Assembly: GCF_900101625.1 (NCBI RefSeq)
Contig: NZ_FMYZ01000005.1
Location: 372,001-436,000, forward strand
Length of the DNA: 64,000 nt
Origin: Cupriavidus sp. YR651
Lineage (GTDB): Bacteria; Pseudomonadota; Gammaproteobacteria; Burkholderiales; Burkholderiaceae
Direction of reading: 5' to 3'
This document shows, piece after piece, positions 54,650-63,756 of the stretch (the first letter of the stretch is position 1; each line of letters opens with the position of its first letter). The position numbers and the translations under genes were made by a program. A model generated the notes under the pieces. That model was not told the origin of the DNA, searched no databases, and was given only the letters and a program-made list of their open reading frames with translations.

Positions 54650-54972
54650 CGCGATCCCCCTTGCAGCGACGCTCTCCGATAACAAGACGCGCCGGATGAT
54701 CGGAGGTTCCTGGTTCAGGTTATACCAAAGCGACGTGGACGCCAGCCCGGCGGCGCCTGGATGCCTGCCTCCCAAGACATTGCCGGGGGCGCGGGCAAAT
54801 GAGAAACCGGCACCTGGATCGACCGCGCGACGCGGCTATACTGTATATTCATACAGTACTCGACAGGCCTCCAGACAACTGCCCGCTGCCCGGCATTGAC
54901 GTCGAATTGACGCCGAGAATCGCCGCCGCCATCCCGTTCGCCACGCCGCCACAACACCGCCACCTAGCCGCC
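54650..54972. other. Intergenic region with the LexA box
   Basis: 323 bases between divergent small genes. The LexA-type site at 54839-54858 is the main feature. The frame of the 86-residue gene is open through it, but the extension is not typical coding sequence. Confidence 0.6.
54839..54858. promoter_or_regulatory. LexA (SOS) box
   Basis: A 20-base dyad TACTGTATATTCATACAGTA: perfect CTGT-N8-ACAG and nearly the E. coli consensus. It overlaps a -10-like TATACT (54837-54842), so LexA would block transcription there. Confidence 0.8.
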
Positions 54973-55233
54973 ATGACCGCCTACCTGCCCGCCTCGATCC
55001 TGCTGGAAGCCCACTACTTTGGCGATGACGCCGAAATGCTGCGCCTGCCCTGCGCCAGCGTCACCGTGCAAGGCGGTGCAATCGTCGTGGATGGCGTGGA
55101 AATCCGGCATCTGCGCGCGCTGCGCTGGACACCGGACTATCTGTCCTTCGACGCCGGAGGCGACCGTCATCGCTACCCGGTCAGCCGCCCTGCCGTGGTC
55201 GGACCACAGGCGGCACGCTTTGCGTTGTTGTGA
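54973..55233 (+). CDS. Uncharacterised 86-residue protein downstream of the LexA box
   Basis: An 86-residue soluble protein, predicted mostly strand (ASVTVQGGAIVVDGVEIRHLRALRW). I do not recognise the family. It lies 114 bases after the LexA box, so it is a candidate SOS gene. Start 54973 is the only well-placed ATG; the frame is open upstream. Confidence 0.6.
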   Translation: MTAYLPASILLEAHYFGDDAEMLRLPCASVTVQGGAIVVDGVEIRHLRALRWTPDYLSFDAGGDRHRYPVSRPAVVGPQAARFALL

Positions 55234-55309
55234 GCGAGGGGGTGACTAATAGAAGGGATTCCATCAGCCCGGCATCGGGTCTGACCAGCCATTGCGGCCG
55301 GCGCGATGC

Positions 55310-55720
55310 CTAGCGGGACGGCCCTGCCAGCAGCGCCAGCAAATCCCTGATCTGCGCGGCGCTGCCATCCTTCGCCTGCTGTTCGATCGTGCGGTACAGG
55401 CGGATGACGGCTTCACCCTCAGGCGTCAGCACGCTGCCACCGCCATGCTGCCCGCCCTGATCCGAAGACACGGCCGGCACACGCATGGACTGGTTGATCT
55501 CCTGCAGCAGTACCCAGGCTCGGCGATAGGACATTTCCAGGCTTTTGGCGGCCCGCGAGATCGATCCGTGGTCGCGGATCGCTTCCAGCAGCGCCACCTT
55601 GCCCGGGCCGATGGCGATGGTGTCTCCCAGCATTACGCGCATGCGGAAGGCCACCGTCGGATCGCCGGTCGCGGCGTCTGCGGTAGCGGAAGCAGGTTTT
55701 GTTTTTCTGGTGGTCGGCAT
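55310..55720 (-). CDS. ModE-type DNA-binding domain protein (no molybdate domain)
   Basis: A 136-residue protein with the ModE/LysR-type winged helix: ALLEAIRDHGSISRAAKSLEMSYRRAWVLLQEINQSM (about residues 44-80). It ends where full ModE would start its two Mop domains, so it cannot bind molybdate in the usual way. A ModE-type site lies in the divergent promoter region. The frame opens further upstream but without similarity. Confidence 0.88.
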   Translation of the reverse strand: MPTTRKTKPASATADAATGDPTVAFRMRVMLGDTIAIGPGKVALLEAIRDHGSISRAAKSLEMSYRRAWVLLQEINQSMRVPAVSSDQGGQHGGGSVLTPEGEAVIRLYRTIEQQAKDGSAAQIRDLLALLAGPSR

Positions 55721-55774
55721 GCGCGGGAGTCTACCTGATGACCTTGCGCGCGTGCGGTGCGCATCACGCCAAAG

Positions 55775-55798
55775 CGTTATATCCGATGGTATATTTCG
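55775..55798. promoter_or_regulatory. ModE-type operator
   Basis: TATAT-N7-TATAT (55778-55794) with CG on both outer flanks, matching the known ModE consensus TATAT-N7-TAYAT. It lies between the ModE-type gene and the divergent DUF2325 gene. Confidence 0.75.
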
Positions 55799-55822
55799 GT
55801 GTCGCATTCCAGTGAGGAACGC

Positions 55823-57100
55823 ATGCACCAACCGCCATTTCGCCTGGCGCACCCCGGTCTCCTGGGGGCCTCGGGCGCCACCACCACGTTTGCCGGCCCG
55901 GACTGCTGCACGCCCGACGCCGCGTCCCGCGCAGTGCCGGCCCGTCGCCGCCTGCCGCTTTCCGGCTTCGACACGCGCTACCACTGCTCGCTGATCGGCA
56001 CCTGCATGACCACCAGCGAACTGCGCAAGCTGGTGTCAAAGTTCGTCGCGATAGATCGGCAACAGGCCAGCGATCTCGATATTCACCACGAAGCGGTCAC
56101 GCTCGCCACTGCCGGTGGTGACGGGTGCAAGGCATTGCAGAAGGCGCTCGATGATCGCCACGCGCTGGCGATCCGCCGCTTTGCCGCCGCCAAAAGCGCC
56201 GAAGCTGTCCAGGCGATGTGGCAGCAGGCACAGGAATCGGCCGATATTCCTGGCGCCTACTGGGCGACGATGACGCATCCGGCATCCACCGTCGCCTTGC
56301 GGCAGGCCGCGTTTGGCGACGTGCACATGCTGTCGCATCTGGTGGGCGCCGCCAACCGGGCCGATATCCAGCGGCTGATGGCACTCGAGGCGGAGAACGC
56401 GGCGTTGCGTGACAAGATCGACGCGCAGCAACTCCGGCTCCAACAGGCCAGTGTGGACAAGGCAGCGTCCCTGCGCGATGCGGCCAGGGACATCGCCGCA
56501 CTGCGGCAGCGCGTGGCCCAGCTGGAGCCATCGCACCGCGACGAAACGACGCATGACATCGCCGCGCTCCGTGCCGTGCTGGCGGAGCGCGACGAGGCGT
56601 TCGCGCTGCAAGCGGACCGCCTGTCCGCAGCCGAGCAGCGCGCCCAGACGGCGCAGGCCCTTGCGGAGCAGCGTGACAAGACGCTAGAAACCGCGCTGGC
56701 GCAACTGGCCGCCCTGCGTGCCGAAACGGCCGCCATGGAGGCCGCGCTCTCCTCCGAATGGGAGGATGACAGCACCATGCGGCAGCCGGCTGCACTGCAC
56801 CTGTCTGGCCAGCGCATCGTCTACGTTGGTGGCCGCCCCGGCCCCACACGCAGGCTCAAGACCCTGGTGGAAACCGCCGGCGGCACCTTCGACGCGCACG
56901 ACGGCGGCATCGAAGACCGCAAGGGCCTGCTGGCAGCGATGGTGGCGCGCGCCGATATGGTCGTATTTCCAGTGGATTGCATCGATCACGACTCGATGCA
57001 CACGCTCAAGCGCGTCTGCGAACAGCATGGCGTGCGCTATCACCCGGTCCGGACCGCCAGCGTGGCGAGCTTCGTGGAACTGGCGGCGAGGCTGGCATGA
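55823..57100 (+). CDS. DUF2325 protein with Cys-rich N-terminus and coiled coil
   Basis: A 425-residue protein. The N-terminal 70 residues carry Cys28, 29, 55, 61 and His54 (a likely metal site). A long coiled coil (about 190-320) follows. The C-terminal 95 residues are the Rossmann-like DUF2325 domain (RIVYVGGRPGPTRRLKTLVE, FPVDCIDHDSMHTLKRVCEQ). GAGGA precedes ATG 55823. It is translationally coupled to the next gene and controlled from a region with a ModE site. Function unknown. Confidence 0.8.
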   Translation: MHQPPFRLAHPGLLGASGATTTFAGPDCCTPDAASRAVPARRRLPLSGFDTRYHCSLIGTCMTTSELRKLVSKFVAIDRQQASDLDIHHEAVTLATAGGDGCKALQKALDDRHALAIRRFAAAKSAEAVQAMWQQAQESADIPGAYWATMTHPASTVALRQAAFGDVHMLSHLVGAANRADIQRLMALEAENAALRDKIDAQQLRLQQASVDKAASLRDAARDIAALRQRVAQLEPSHRDETTHDIAALRAVLAERDEAFALQADRLSAAEQRAQTAQALAEQRDKTLETALAQLAALRAETAAMEAALSSEWEDDSTMRQPAALHLSGQRIVYVGGRPGPTRRLKTLVETAGGTFDAHDGGIEDRKGLLAAMVARADMVVFPVDCIDHDSMHTLKRVCEQHGVRYHPVRTASVASFVELAARLA

Positions 57101-57591
57101 AGCGTACGGATTGGATGGACGCGCCGGACACCACGGTGAATTTCTCGGACAGTATCGTCATCGACGGCGCACTGCCGTCGTGTGGCCGGCTTGACCGTGA
57201 CGCCCTGCTGAAGCTGGCCGACGTCAGCGCGGGACCGGCCACGATTCAGTGCTTTTCCGGGCGGCATATCCGCGACGTCGGCCAGTTTCGCGGCGTGCCG
57301 CTCACACGGCTGCTCGACATGGCCGGCATGCAATCGCTTCCGCGCTCCCAGTGCAAGCAGTTCGTGATTGCCGCCCAGGCGGGCGATGGCTACGCCTGCC
57401 TGTTCACATGGCACGAGTTGTACAACTCGCCGATCGGCGCGGGCGTGCTCATCCTCGTGGAACAGGACGGCGAGATCCTGCCCCTCGCCGCCGGCGGACT
57501 GCAGTTGATCTCGCTGCACGACACCCGCCTGGGCCCGCGCCAGGCGATTGCGCTCAACCGGATTTCGGTGACGCGCTGGCAGCGCGCCTGA
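57097..57591 (+). CDS. Single-domain molybdopterin oxidoreductase-like protein
   Basis: A 164-residue protein that resembles the sulfite-oxidase-fold domain: LDRDALLKLADVSAGPATIQCFSGR contains a Cys (Cys52) where the Mo-ligand Cys lies, followed by FRGVPLTRLLDMAG. It lacks the dimer domain and any signal peptide. The ATG overlaps the DUF2325 stop (ATGA). It may bind molybdenum cofactor or have lost catalysis. Confidence 0.75.
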   Translation: MKRTDWMDAPDTTVNFSDSIVIDGALPSCGRLDRDALLKLADVSAGPATIQCFSGRHIRDVGQFRGVPLTRLLDMAGMQSLPRSQCKQFVIAAQAGDGYACLFTWHELYNSPIGAGVLILVEQDGEILPLAAGGLQLISLHDTRLGPRQAIALNRISVTRWQRA

Positions 57592-57594
57592 TCG

Positions 57595-58023
57595 TCAGGC
57601 GTCGACCGCGACGAGCACGCTCGATGCCTTGAACAACGCGGCGGCGGCCTTGCCCACCGCCAGCCCCAGCCGGTCGGCGCTGCTGTTGGTGATGATGGCC
57701 GCCACGGCCAGGCCGGCGTCATCGGCAATCGTCACATCGGTATTGACAGCACCCTTCTTGATCTCGGTGACCTTGCCTTGCACGAAGTTGCGGGCAGACA
57801 CCTTGCTGGCATCCGCGTCGATCATCACGATGACGGAAGTCGCCTTGACCATCGCCACGGCCTTCTTGCCCGCTTTCAGGCCAAGGCGGGCCGTGCTGTC
57901 GCTGGTGACCGTCGCCACGATCTGCCGACCGCCGGCCAGCTTGATGACGACCTCGTCGTTGACCGCACCTGCGGTGACGCCGGCGACTTCCCCCGAAAAC
58001 TGGTTGCGCGCGCTGGTTTGCAT
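57595..58023 (-). CDS. Molbindin with two Mop (TOBE) domains
   Basis: A 142-residue protein made of two Mop domains (about 1-70 and 72-142), each with the SARNxFxGxV start and a GLAVG/GLKAG helix. Such proteins bind molybdate or tungstate and act as buffers or sensors. A strong GGAGGAAA precedes the ATG. It faces the operon of DUF2325 and the molybdo-protein and could be the effector half missing from the ModE-type protein. Confidence 0.92.
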   Translation of the reverse strand: MQTSARNQFSGEVAGVTAGAVNDEVVIKLAGGRQIVATVTSDSTARLGLKAGKKAVAMVKATSVIVMIDADASKVSARNFVQGKVTEIKKGAVNTDVTIADDAGLAVAAIITNSSADRLGLAVGKAAAALFKASSVLVAVDA

Positions 58024-58197
58024 GGTGTTTCCTCCGTCTGCGTTGTTGGATGCGATTGGGATGCGACGCGTCAGAGTGTGCCCCACGCAATGGGTTATGG
58101 AAAGTCCGCAGCCCGAATGCCGAGCATCCAGTTGCGCATCACCTTCCACATCGTGTCGCGTGCATACGCCGCCATATATTCGGCGATTCGACGCGAC

Positions 58198-59655
58198 TCA
58201 CCCCATCGACTTCGGCAGTCCTGCCACCCGCAGTTCGAAACACAGCGTGGTTCCACTGCCGCCCTCCACCAGCCGCACCTGACTATGGTTGAGCTGCAGC
58301 ATGCGCTGCACGATCAGCAATCCCAGTCCGCCCCCGCGATGGGCGCCGCCTGACGGGAACGGCCGCTGGAAGATCGACTCGCGCAATGCCGGCGGAATGC
58401 CGGGCCCGTTGTCGCTAACGGTCACCGCCACCTTGCCGTCGCGATAGGCCAGGTCGACTTCGACGACGCCCTCCGCGGGCGTGTGCCGGATCGCGTTATC
58501 CAGCAGGTTGGTGAGCACGCGCTCGATCATGCCGAGGTCAGCCGTTACGGCCGGCAATGCCGGCGGCAACCCCGCGCGCAATTGCAGGTGCTTGGCCTGC
58601 GCCGGCAGCGCGAATTTCTCGAGCACATCCTGCGTCAGGTCCACGATCGAGAAGGCCTCCGGCGCCGCCTGCACCATGCCGTGCTCCAGTCGCGCCAGTT
58701 CGAACAGCGACTGCGCCAGCCCGCCCACCTTGACGCTTTGCGCCAGCGCGATGGCCAGGTAGCGCTGGCGCTCCTCGGGCCCGAGCTTGTCGGCCTTCAG
58801 CGACAGCGTCTCCAGGTACCCGTGCAGTGACGCCAGCGGCGTACGCAAGTCATGCGAGATATTGGCCACCATCTCGCGGCGCTCCTGATCCTGCTGCTTC
58901 AATGTGCGCCACTGCGCCTCGAGGCGATCCGCCATCTGCCGGAAGGCAGCCTCCAGCGCGGCAATTTCGTCGCGCGGAGCCGGCGCCGCAGGCACCATCG
59001 CGGGCTGCGGGACGTCGCCGGAGTTGAACTGCCGCATCGCCTGCGTCAGCCGCCGCAGCGGCCGCGTAATCAGCGCAAACGCGACCAGGCCGGCCACCAG
59101 ACCCAGCGCCGCGACGAGCGCCATCGACCACAACGTGGTCCGCATGACGGAACTCTCCGTTGCCTGCGCGGCCAGCCTGTCGTGGGTCTCCCCCATCAGC
59201 ACCACATAGATATAGCCGCCCTGCCGCAGCGGCGCCGCGCTGAAGACCTTGCGGGCCGATGCGCTGCGTGGGTCGTCGCCGAGGATGGGCAGCGCGCCAC
59301 CATCGATCAGCCGCTTCACTGGCGCCAGGTCCACGTGGTCACGAATCAGATGGCCGCTCGGCGCGTCGTGCCCGCGAATGCGGCCCGTATCGTCGAGCAG
59401 ATAGACCTCCACGCTCGGGTTCAGCACCATCAACTGCCCGAACAACTGGCGCAGTGCCTCGGGCTCGATCGCGCTCTGGTCCGCCACCAGCGCGTTCCGG
59501 CCGATGTACGCCGCCAGCCCGCGCGACAGACCCTGGACGACCTCTTTCTCATGCATGGCATTGGCGCGCACCTGCAGCCAGGCGGACGCGCCGCAGCAGG
59601 CCAGCAGCAACGCGACGAAGACGGCGGACAGCCGCTGGGTCAGCGACAGATTCAC
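58198..59655 (-). CDS. Sensor histidine kinase of an OmpR-type two-component system
   Basis: A 485-residue kinase: N-terminal membrane segment (about 8-26), a periplasmic region of about 150 residues, a second segment (about 175-200), HAMP, HisKA (VANISHDLRTPLASLHGYLETL) and HATPase (NLLDNAIRHT, DNGPGIPP, GGGLGLLIV). The ATG overlaps the regulator stop (ATGA). It is divergent from the msrB operon and probably senses an envelope stress signal; this is inference. Confidence 0.93.
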   Translation of the reverse strand: MNLSLTQRLSAVFVALLLACCGASAWLQVRANAMHEKEVVQGLSRGLAAYIGRNALVADQSAIEPEALRQLFGQLMVLNPSVEVYLLDDTGRIRGHDAPSGHLIRDHVDLAPVKRLIDGGALPILGDDPRSASARKVFSAAPLRQGGYIYVVLMGETHDRLAAQATESSVMRTTLWSMALVAALGLVAGLVAFALITRPLRRLTQAMRQFNSGDVPQPAMVPAAPAPRDEIAALEAAFRQMADRLEAQWRTLKQQDQERREMVANISHDLRTPLASLHGYLETLSLKADKLGPEERQRYLAIALAQSVKVGGLAQSLFELARLEHGMVQAAPEAFSIVDLTQDVLEKFALPAQAKHLQLRAGLPPALPAVTADLGMIERVLTNLLDNAIRHTPAEGVVEVDLAYRDGKVAVTVSDNGPGIPPALRESIFQRPFPSGGAHRGGGLGLLIVQRMLQLNHSQVRLVEGGSGTTLCFELRVAGLPKSMG

Positions 59656-60404
59656 GATGGCTCTCCCGCTCCGCCCGCGCCGGCTGCGCCGCCCGCCTCG
59701 GGTTCGGCCACGAACCGATAGCCGCGCCGCCAGACCGTCAGGATGCGCTGCGGCTGCGCCGGGTCCGCCTCGATCTTGGTCCGCAGGCGGTTGATGTGCG
59801 TGTTCACCGTATGCTCGTAACCTTCATGCTGATAGCCCCAAACCGCGTTAAGCAGGTCCATCCGCGAAAACACCTTGCCGGGATGGCGCGCGAAAAAATA
59901 CAGCAGATCGAACTCGCGGGGCGTGAGATCGAGCCGCTTGCCGTCGACCGTGGCTTCTCGCGCCAGGGGATCGATCGTCAGCCCGCCGAGCTCGAGGCTG
60001 CCGGCATCGGCGCGCACATCCCTGGCCATCGCCTCCACGCGCCGCAGCAGCGCCTTGACGCGCGCCACCAGTTCCAGCACGGAGAACGGCTTGGCCAGGT
60101 AGTCATCGGCCCCGAGTTCCAGGCCGAGGATGCGATGCACCTCGCTCGAACGCGCGCTGGTGATGATGATCGGCGTGTAGCGGGTCATCGCCCGGGCACG
60201 CCGGCAGATCTCCAGGCCATCCACGCCGGGGAGCATCAGGTCCAGCACCAGTGCATCCCAGCCGCCCTGCTCCAGCAGCCGCAAGCCTTCGGCACCGTCG
60301 GCGCTATGCACGACCTCGTAGCGCTCGTCGCGCAGATGCATGGCCAGCACGGTGGCAATGCCGATGTCGTCCTCGACGAGCAGAATGCGCTTGAGATGTT
60401 CCAT
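59652..60404 (-). CDS. OmpR-type response regulator
   Basis: A 250-residue regulator: receiver domain with DD pair (12-13) and phospho-acceptor Asp55 (LVLDLMLPGVDG), C-terminal winged helix (about 130-230, LTPREFDLLYFFARHPGKVFSR). ATG 60404 is chosen; an upstream frame adds a Pro-rich stretch. It is first in the pair and its start lies 180 bases from the divergent msrB. Confidence 0.93.
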   Translation of the reverse strand: MEHLKRILLVEDDIGIATVLAMHLRDERYEVVHSADGAEGLRLLEQGGWDALVLDLMLPGVDGLEICRRARAMTRYTPIIITSARSSEVHRILGLELGADDYLAKPFSVLELVARVKALLRRVEAMARDVRADAGSLELGGLTIDPLAREATVDGKRLDLTPREFDLLYFFARHPGKVFSRMDLLNAVWGYQHEGYEHTVNTHINRLRTKIEADPAQPQRILTVWRRGYRFVAEPEAGGAAGAGGAGEPS

Positions 60405-60584
60405 GGGCGGGGGCGATGGGTGGGTCGGTGGCCGACAGCGGATAATCGCCGGCATCGGCCCTATTGTGCAGAAAACCGGCCTGGCGAGTTATCACGGATT
60501 GTTTAAGGTTTGGCGAGGACTCCGACACGGCCCCGCGCCTAGGATGCCGTCACGATCGGTTCAACCCCCGCCTGGGAGTCCATC

Positions 60585-61106
60585 ATGCGCATCAGCAGAC
60601 GCTTTTTGTTGTCAGGTGGCACCTTGACTGCCACGCTCGCCGCCGTGGGCGGCTGGCGTGCGTTGGTCGGTGGCGCCGCCAATGCCGGCGAGTCCCGCAA
60701 GGCCGTGGAACGCTTCGAGGTCACCCTGAGCGACGAAGCGTGGCGCCAGAAGCTGTCCCCCGCCCAGTACGCCGTGCTGCGCAACGAGGCCACGGAGCGT
60801 CCGTTCAGCAGCCCGCTCAACAACGAGCACCGCACCGGTGTCTTTGCGTGCGCCGGCTGCCAGCTTGACCTGTTTTCCTCGAAGACCAAGTTCGATAGCG
60901 GCACCGGCTGGCCGAGCTTCTGGGCGCCGCTGGAGCACGCCGTGGGCACCACCGAGGACCGTACTTTCGGCATGCTGCGCACCGAGGTCCATTGCCGGCG
61001 CTGCGGCGGCCATCTTGGTCACGTCTTCGACGACGGCCCCAAGCCGACCGGCCTGCGCTATTGCATGAACGGCGTGGCCATGACTTTCCGCCCCACCGCC
61101 GCCTGA
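60585..61106 (+). CDS. msrB: Tat-exported methionine-(R)-sulfoxide reductase MsrB
   Basis: A 173-residue enzyme that reduces protein Met-(R)-sulfoxide. It has a twin-arginine signal (SRRFLLSGG, residues 4-12) and so should act in the periplasm. Zinc ligands Cys89, 92, 137, 140 and catalytic Cys160 (RYCMNG) are present; the TGWPSF motif is at 107-112. Next is a DipZ-type gene that could supply electrons. Confidence 0.93.
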   Translation: MRISRRFLLSGGTLTATLAAVGGWRALVGGAANAGESRKAVERFEVTLSDEAWRQKLSPAQYAVLRNEATERPFSSPLNNEHRTGVFACAGCQLDLFSSKTKFDSGTGWPSFWAPLEHAVGTTEDRTFGMLRTEVHCRRCGGHLGHVFDDGPKPTGLRYCMNGVAMTFRPTAA

Positions 61107-61131
61107 CTCCACTCCTGACGCACACCGAACC

Positions 61132-62985
61132 ATGCTGCTTCTCGTCCTCGCCTATCTCGGCGGCGCGCTCACCATCCTGAGCCCCTGCATCCTCCCCGTG
61201 CTCCCGTTCGTCTTCGCCCGCGCGGACCAGCCGTTCGCGCGCAGCGGCCTGCCGCTGCTGGCCGGCATGGGCCTCACCTTCGCGCTGGTGGCCACGCTGG
61301 CGGCCGTGGGTGGCGGCTGGGTGGCGCAGGCCAACCAGTACGGCCGCTGGCTCGCCATCGCGCTACTGGCCGTCTTCGGACTGACCCTGCTGTTGCCGAA
61401 GTTTGCGGAGCGGCTGATGCGTCCACTGGTCAACGCCGGTAGCCGCCTTTCCAACTTTGCCCAATCCGATGGCCGCGCGGCCAGCCCGGGGTCGTCATTC
61501 CTGCTCGGCATCGCCACCGGCCTGCTCTGGGCGCCCTGCGCGGGGCCGATTCTCGGCCTCGTGCTGACCGGTGCGGCACTGCAAGGCGCCAATCTGCACA
61601 CCACGCTGCTGCTGGTTGCCTACGCTGCCGGCGCGGCGACGTCGCTCGCGGTGGCCCTGCTGATCGGCGGACGCGTTTTCGCGGCCATGAAGCGTTCACT
61701 CGACGCCGGCGAATGGATTCGCCGCGGAATCGGCGCCGCCATGCTCGTCGGCGTGGTGGCGATCGGCCTGGGTCTCGATACCGGTGTGCTGGCGCGTGTG
61801 TCGACGATTGCCACGGGCGGACTGGAACAGCATCTCGTCGACAAGCTGGCCGATAACAAACCCGCCGGGAGCCAGGGCGGCGCGATGATGAGCGCCAATC
61901 CGCAAGGCACGAATCCGGTGGCAATGTCAGGCACAGCGCCTGCCGCCGATGGTGGCGCGATGATGATGCGCGCCGCCGGAGGGCAAGCCGCGGTACTGCC
62001 GGTCGAAGGCCAGTTCCCGGGGCTCAACGGCGCCGTCGAATGGCTGAACTCGCCGCCCCTCACCGCCGAGGGCCTGCGCGGCAAGGTCGTGCTGATCGAC
62101 TTCTGGACCTACTCCTGCATCAACTGCCTGCGCGCGCTGCCCTACGTGAAGGCGTGGGCCGACAAGTACAAGGATCAGGGGCTCGTCGTCATCGGCGTGC
62201 ACGCGCCGGAATTCGCGTTCGAGCGCAATATCGACAACGTGAAGAAGGCGACGCGCGACCTCGGCGTGACCTATCCGGTGGCCATCGACAACAACTTTGC
62301 GATCTGGCGCGCCTTCGGCAACCAGTACTGGCCCGCGCACTACTTCATCGATGCTCAGGGCCGCATCCGCTTTCACCATTTCGGCGAAGGCGAATACGCC
62401 CACTCCGAAGCCGTGATCCGCCAGCTGCTGGCCGAAGCCGGTCACGCCGACGTGGCCAGGGTGGCCACGACCACGACGGTCGCGCCGGACGGCAAGGCCG
62501 GCAATGGGGTGGAAATGGCGGCGGATAACGACGCGATGCAATCGCCGGAGACTTACATCGGCTACGAGCGCGCGGAGAATTTCGGCTCGCCCGGCGGCGC
62601 GGCGCACGACCGTCCGAAGGACTACGCGGCGCCCGCAAAGCCCGATCTGAACGAATGGGGCCTTGCCGGCAACTGGCACGTCGGCGCGGAACACGCCACG
62701 CTGGGCCACGCGAACGGCCGCATCGTCTACCGCTTCCACGCACGCGACCTGCACCTCGTGCTCGGCCCGGGCCAGGACGGCAAGCCGGTGCGCTTCCGCG
62801 TGACGATCGACGGCGCGGCACCGGGCGCGTCCCACGGCACCGATACCACGCCGGATGGCGCCGGCAAGGTCACGGCCCAGCGGCTCTATCAGCTGGTGCG
62901 GCAAGACGGCGACATCCGCGACCGCACCTTTGCGATTGAATTTCTCGATCCCGGTGTGGAGGCCTATGCCTTCACGTTCGGCTAA
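61132..62985 (+). CDS. DipZ-type thiol-disulfide transporter (CcdA plus thioredoxin-like domain)
   Basis: A 617-residue protein. The N-terminal six-helix CcdA-like part has Cys19 (LSPCILP) and Cys136 (WAPCAGP). A periplasmic thioredoxin-like domain follows with Cys329-x-x-Cys332 (SCINC), then a C-terminal domain of about 150 residues (EWGLAGNWHVGAEHATL). It should carry cytoplasmic thiol electrons to the periplasm. Its place between msrB and msrA makes these enzymes its likely acceptors. Confidence 0.9.
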   Translation: MLLLVLAYLGGALTILSPCILPVLPFVFARADQPFARSGLPLLAGMGLTFALVATLAAVGGGWVAQANQYGRWLAIALLAVFGLTLLLPKFAERLMRPLVNAGSRLSNFAQSDGRAASPGSSFLLGIATGLLWAPCAGPILGLVLTGAALQGANLHTTLLLVAYAAGAATSLAVALLIGGRVFAAMKRSLDAGEWIRRGIGAAMLVGVVAIGLGLDTGVLARVSTIATGGLEQHLVDKLADNKPAGSQGGAMMSANPQGTNPVAMSGTAPAADGGAMMMRAAGGQAAVLPVEGQFPGLNGAVEWLNSPPLTAEGLRGKVVLIDFWTYSCINCLRALPYVKAWADKYKDQGLVVIGVHAPEFAFERNIDNVKKATRDLGVTYPVAIDNNFAIWRAFGNQYWPAHYFIDAQGRIRFHHFGEGEYAHSEAVIRQLLAEAGHADVARVATTTTVAPDGKAGNGVEMAADNDAMQSPETYIGYERAENFGSPGGAAHDRPKDYAAPAKPDLNEWGLAGNWHVGAEHATLGHANGRIVYRFHARDLHLVLGPGQDGKPVRFRVTIDGAAPGASHGTDTTPDGAGKVTAQRLYQLVRQDGDIRDRTFAIEFLDPGVEAYAFTFG

Positions 62986-63012
62986 CCCCTTCGACAATCA
63001 AGGAAGCTCATC

Positions 63013-63747
63013 ATGAACGCGATTGCAGCACTGCAGCGCTGGACGCGCCCCACCACGCTCAAGCTCATGGGCCTGGCCATGCTGGTGGCCGTTGCCGCCG
63101 TGTGGGAGCGCCCCGCGCTGTCCGCCGAGGAAGCCGTACGCATCCCCGCTCCCACGCAGGACGAAAAATCCGGAGACGCGCACACCGCCACGGCCGTATT
63201 CGCCGGAGGCTGCTTCTGGGGCGTCCAGGGCGTCTTCCAGCATATTCGCGGCGTGACGCGTGTCACGTCGGGCTATGCCGGTGGCGCGGCCAGCACGGCC
63301 CAGTACGAGAAAGTCGGCTCGGGCACCACGGGCCACGCGGAATCCGTCGAGGTCCGCTACGACCCAGCGCAGGTCAGCTACGGCAAGTTGCTGCAAGTCT
63401 TCTTCTCCGTGGCGCATAACCCCACCCAGCTCAACTATCAGGGCCCGGACCACGGCACGCAGTACCGGTCCGCGATCTTCCCCGTCACGCCGGCACAGCG
63501 CAAGATCGCCGAGGCCTATATCGCCCAGCTTGGCGCGGCCAAGTCGTTCCGCGCACCCATCGTGACGCGCGTGGAAGACTACAAGGGCTTCTATCCGGCG
63601 GAGGCCTATCACCAGGACTTCCTGACGAAGAATCCGAACTATCCGTACATCGTGATCAACGATCTTCCCAAGATCGGCAACCTGAAACAGGTCTTCCCCG
63701 ACCTCTATCGCAACGACCCCGTACTGCTGACCAAATCCGGTACCTGA
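63013..63747 (+). CDS. msrA: Exported methionine-(S)-sulfoxide reductase MsrA
   Basis: A 244-residue MsrA with an N-terminal hydrophobic segment (about 17-38) that is a signal or anchor. The catalytic motif GCFWG has Cys67. The rest matches MsrA (YAGGAASTAQYEKVGSGTTGHAESVEV). AAGGAA lies before the ATG, 27 bases after the DipZ gene. It complements MsrB for the S-isomer in the envelope. Confidence 0.93.
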   Translation: MNAIAALQRWTRPTTLKLMGLAMLVAVAAVWERPALSAEEAVRIPAPTQDEKSGDAHTATAVFAGGCFWGVQGVFQHIRGVTRVTSGYAGGAASTAQYEKVGSGTTGHAESVEVRYDPAQVSYGKLLQVFFSVAHNPTQLNYQGPDHGTQYRSAIFPVTPAQRKIAEAYIAQLGAAKSFRAPIVTRVEDYKGFYPAEAYHQDFLTKNPNYPYIVINDLPKIGNLKQVFPDLYRNDPVLLTKSGT

Positions 63748-63756
63748 CACGGCAAC

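Noticed and set aside
54799..54972. Upstream extension of the 86-residue protein through the LexA box
   Set aside because: It would place the operator inside the coding sequence and reads as Pro/Arg-rich non-conserved protein; kept as a minor possibility.
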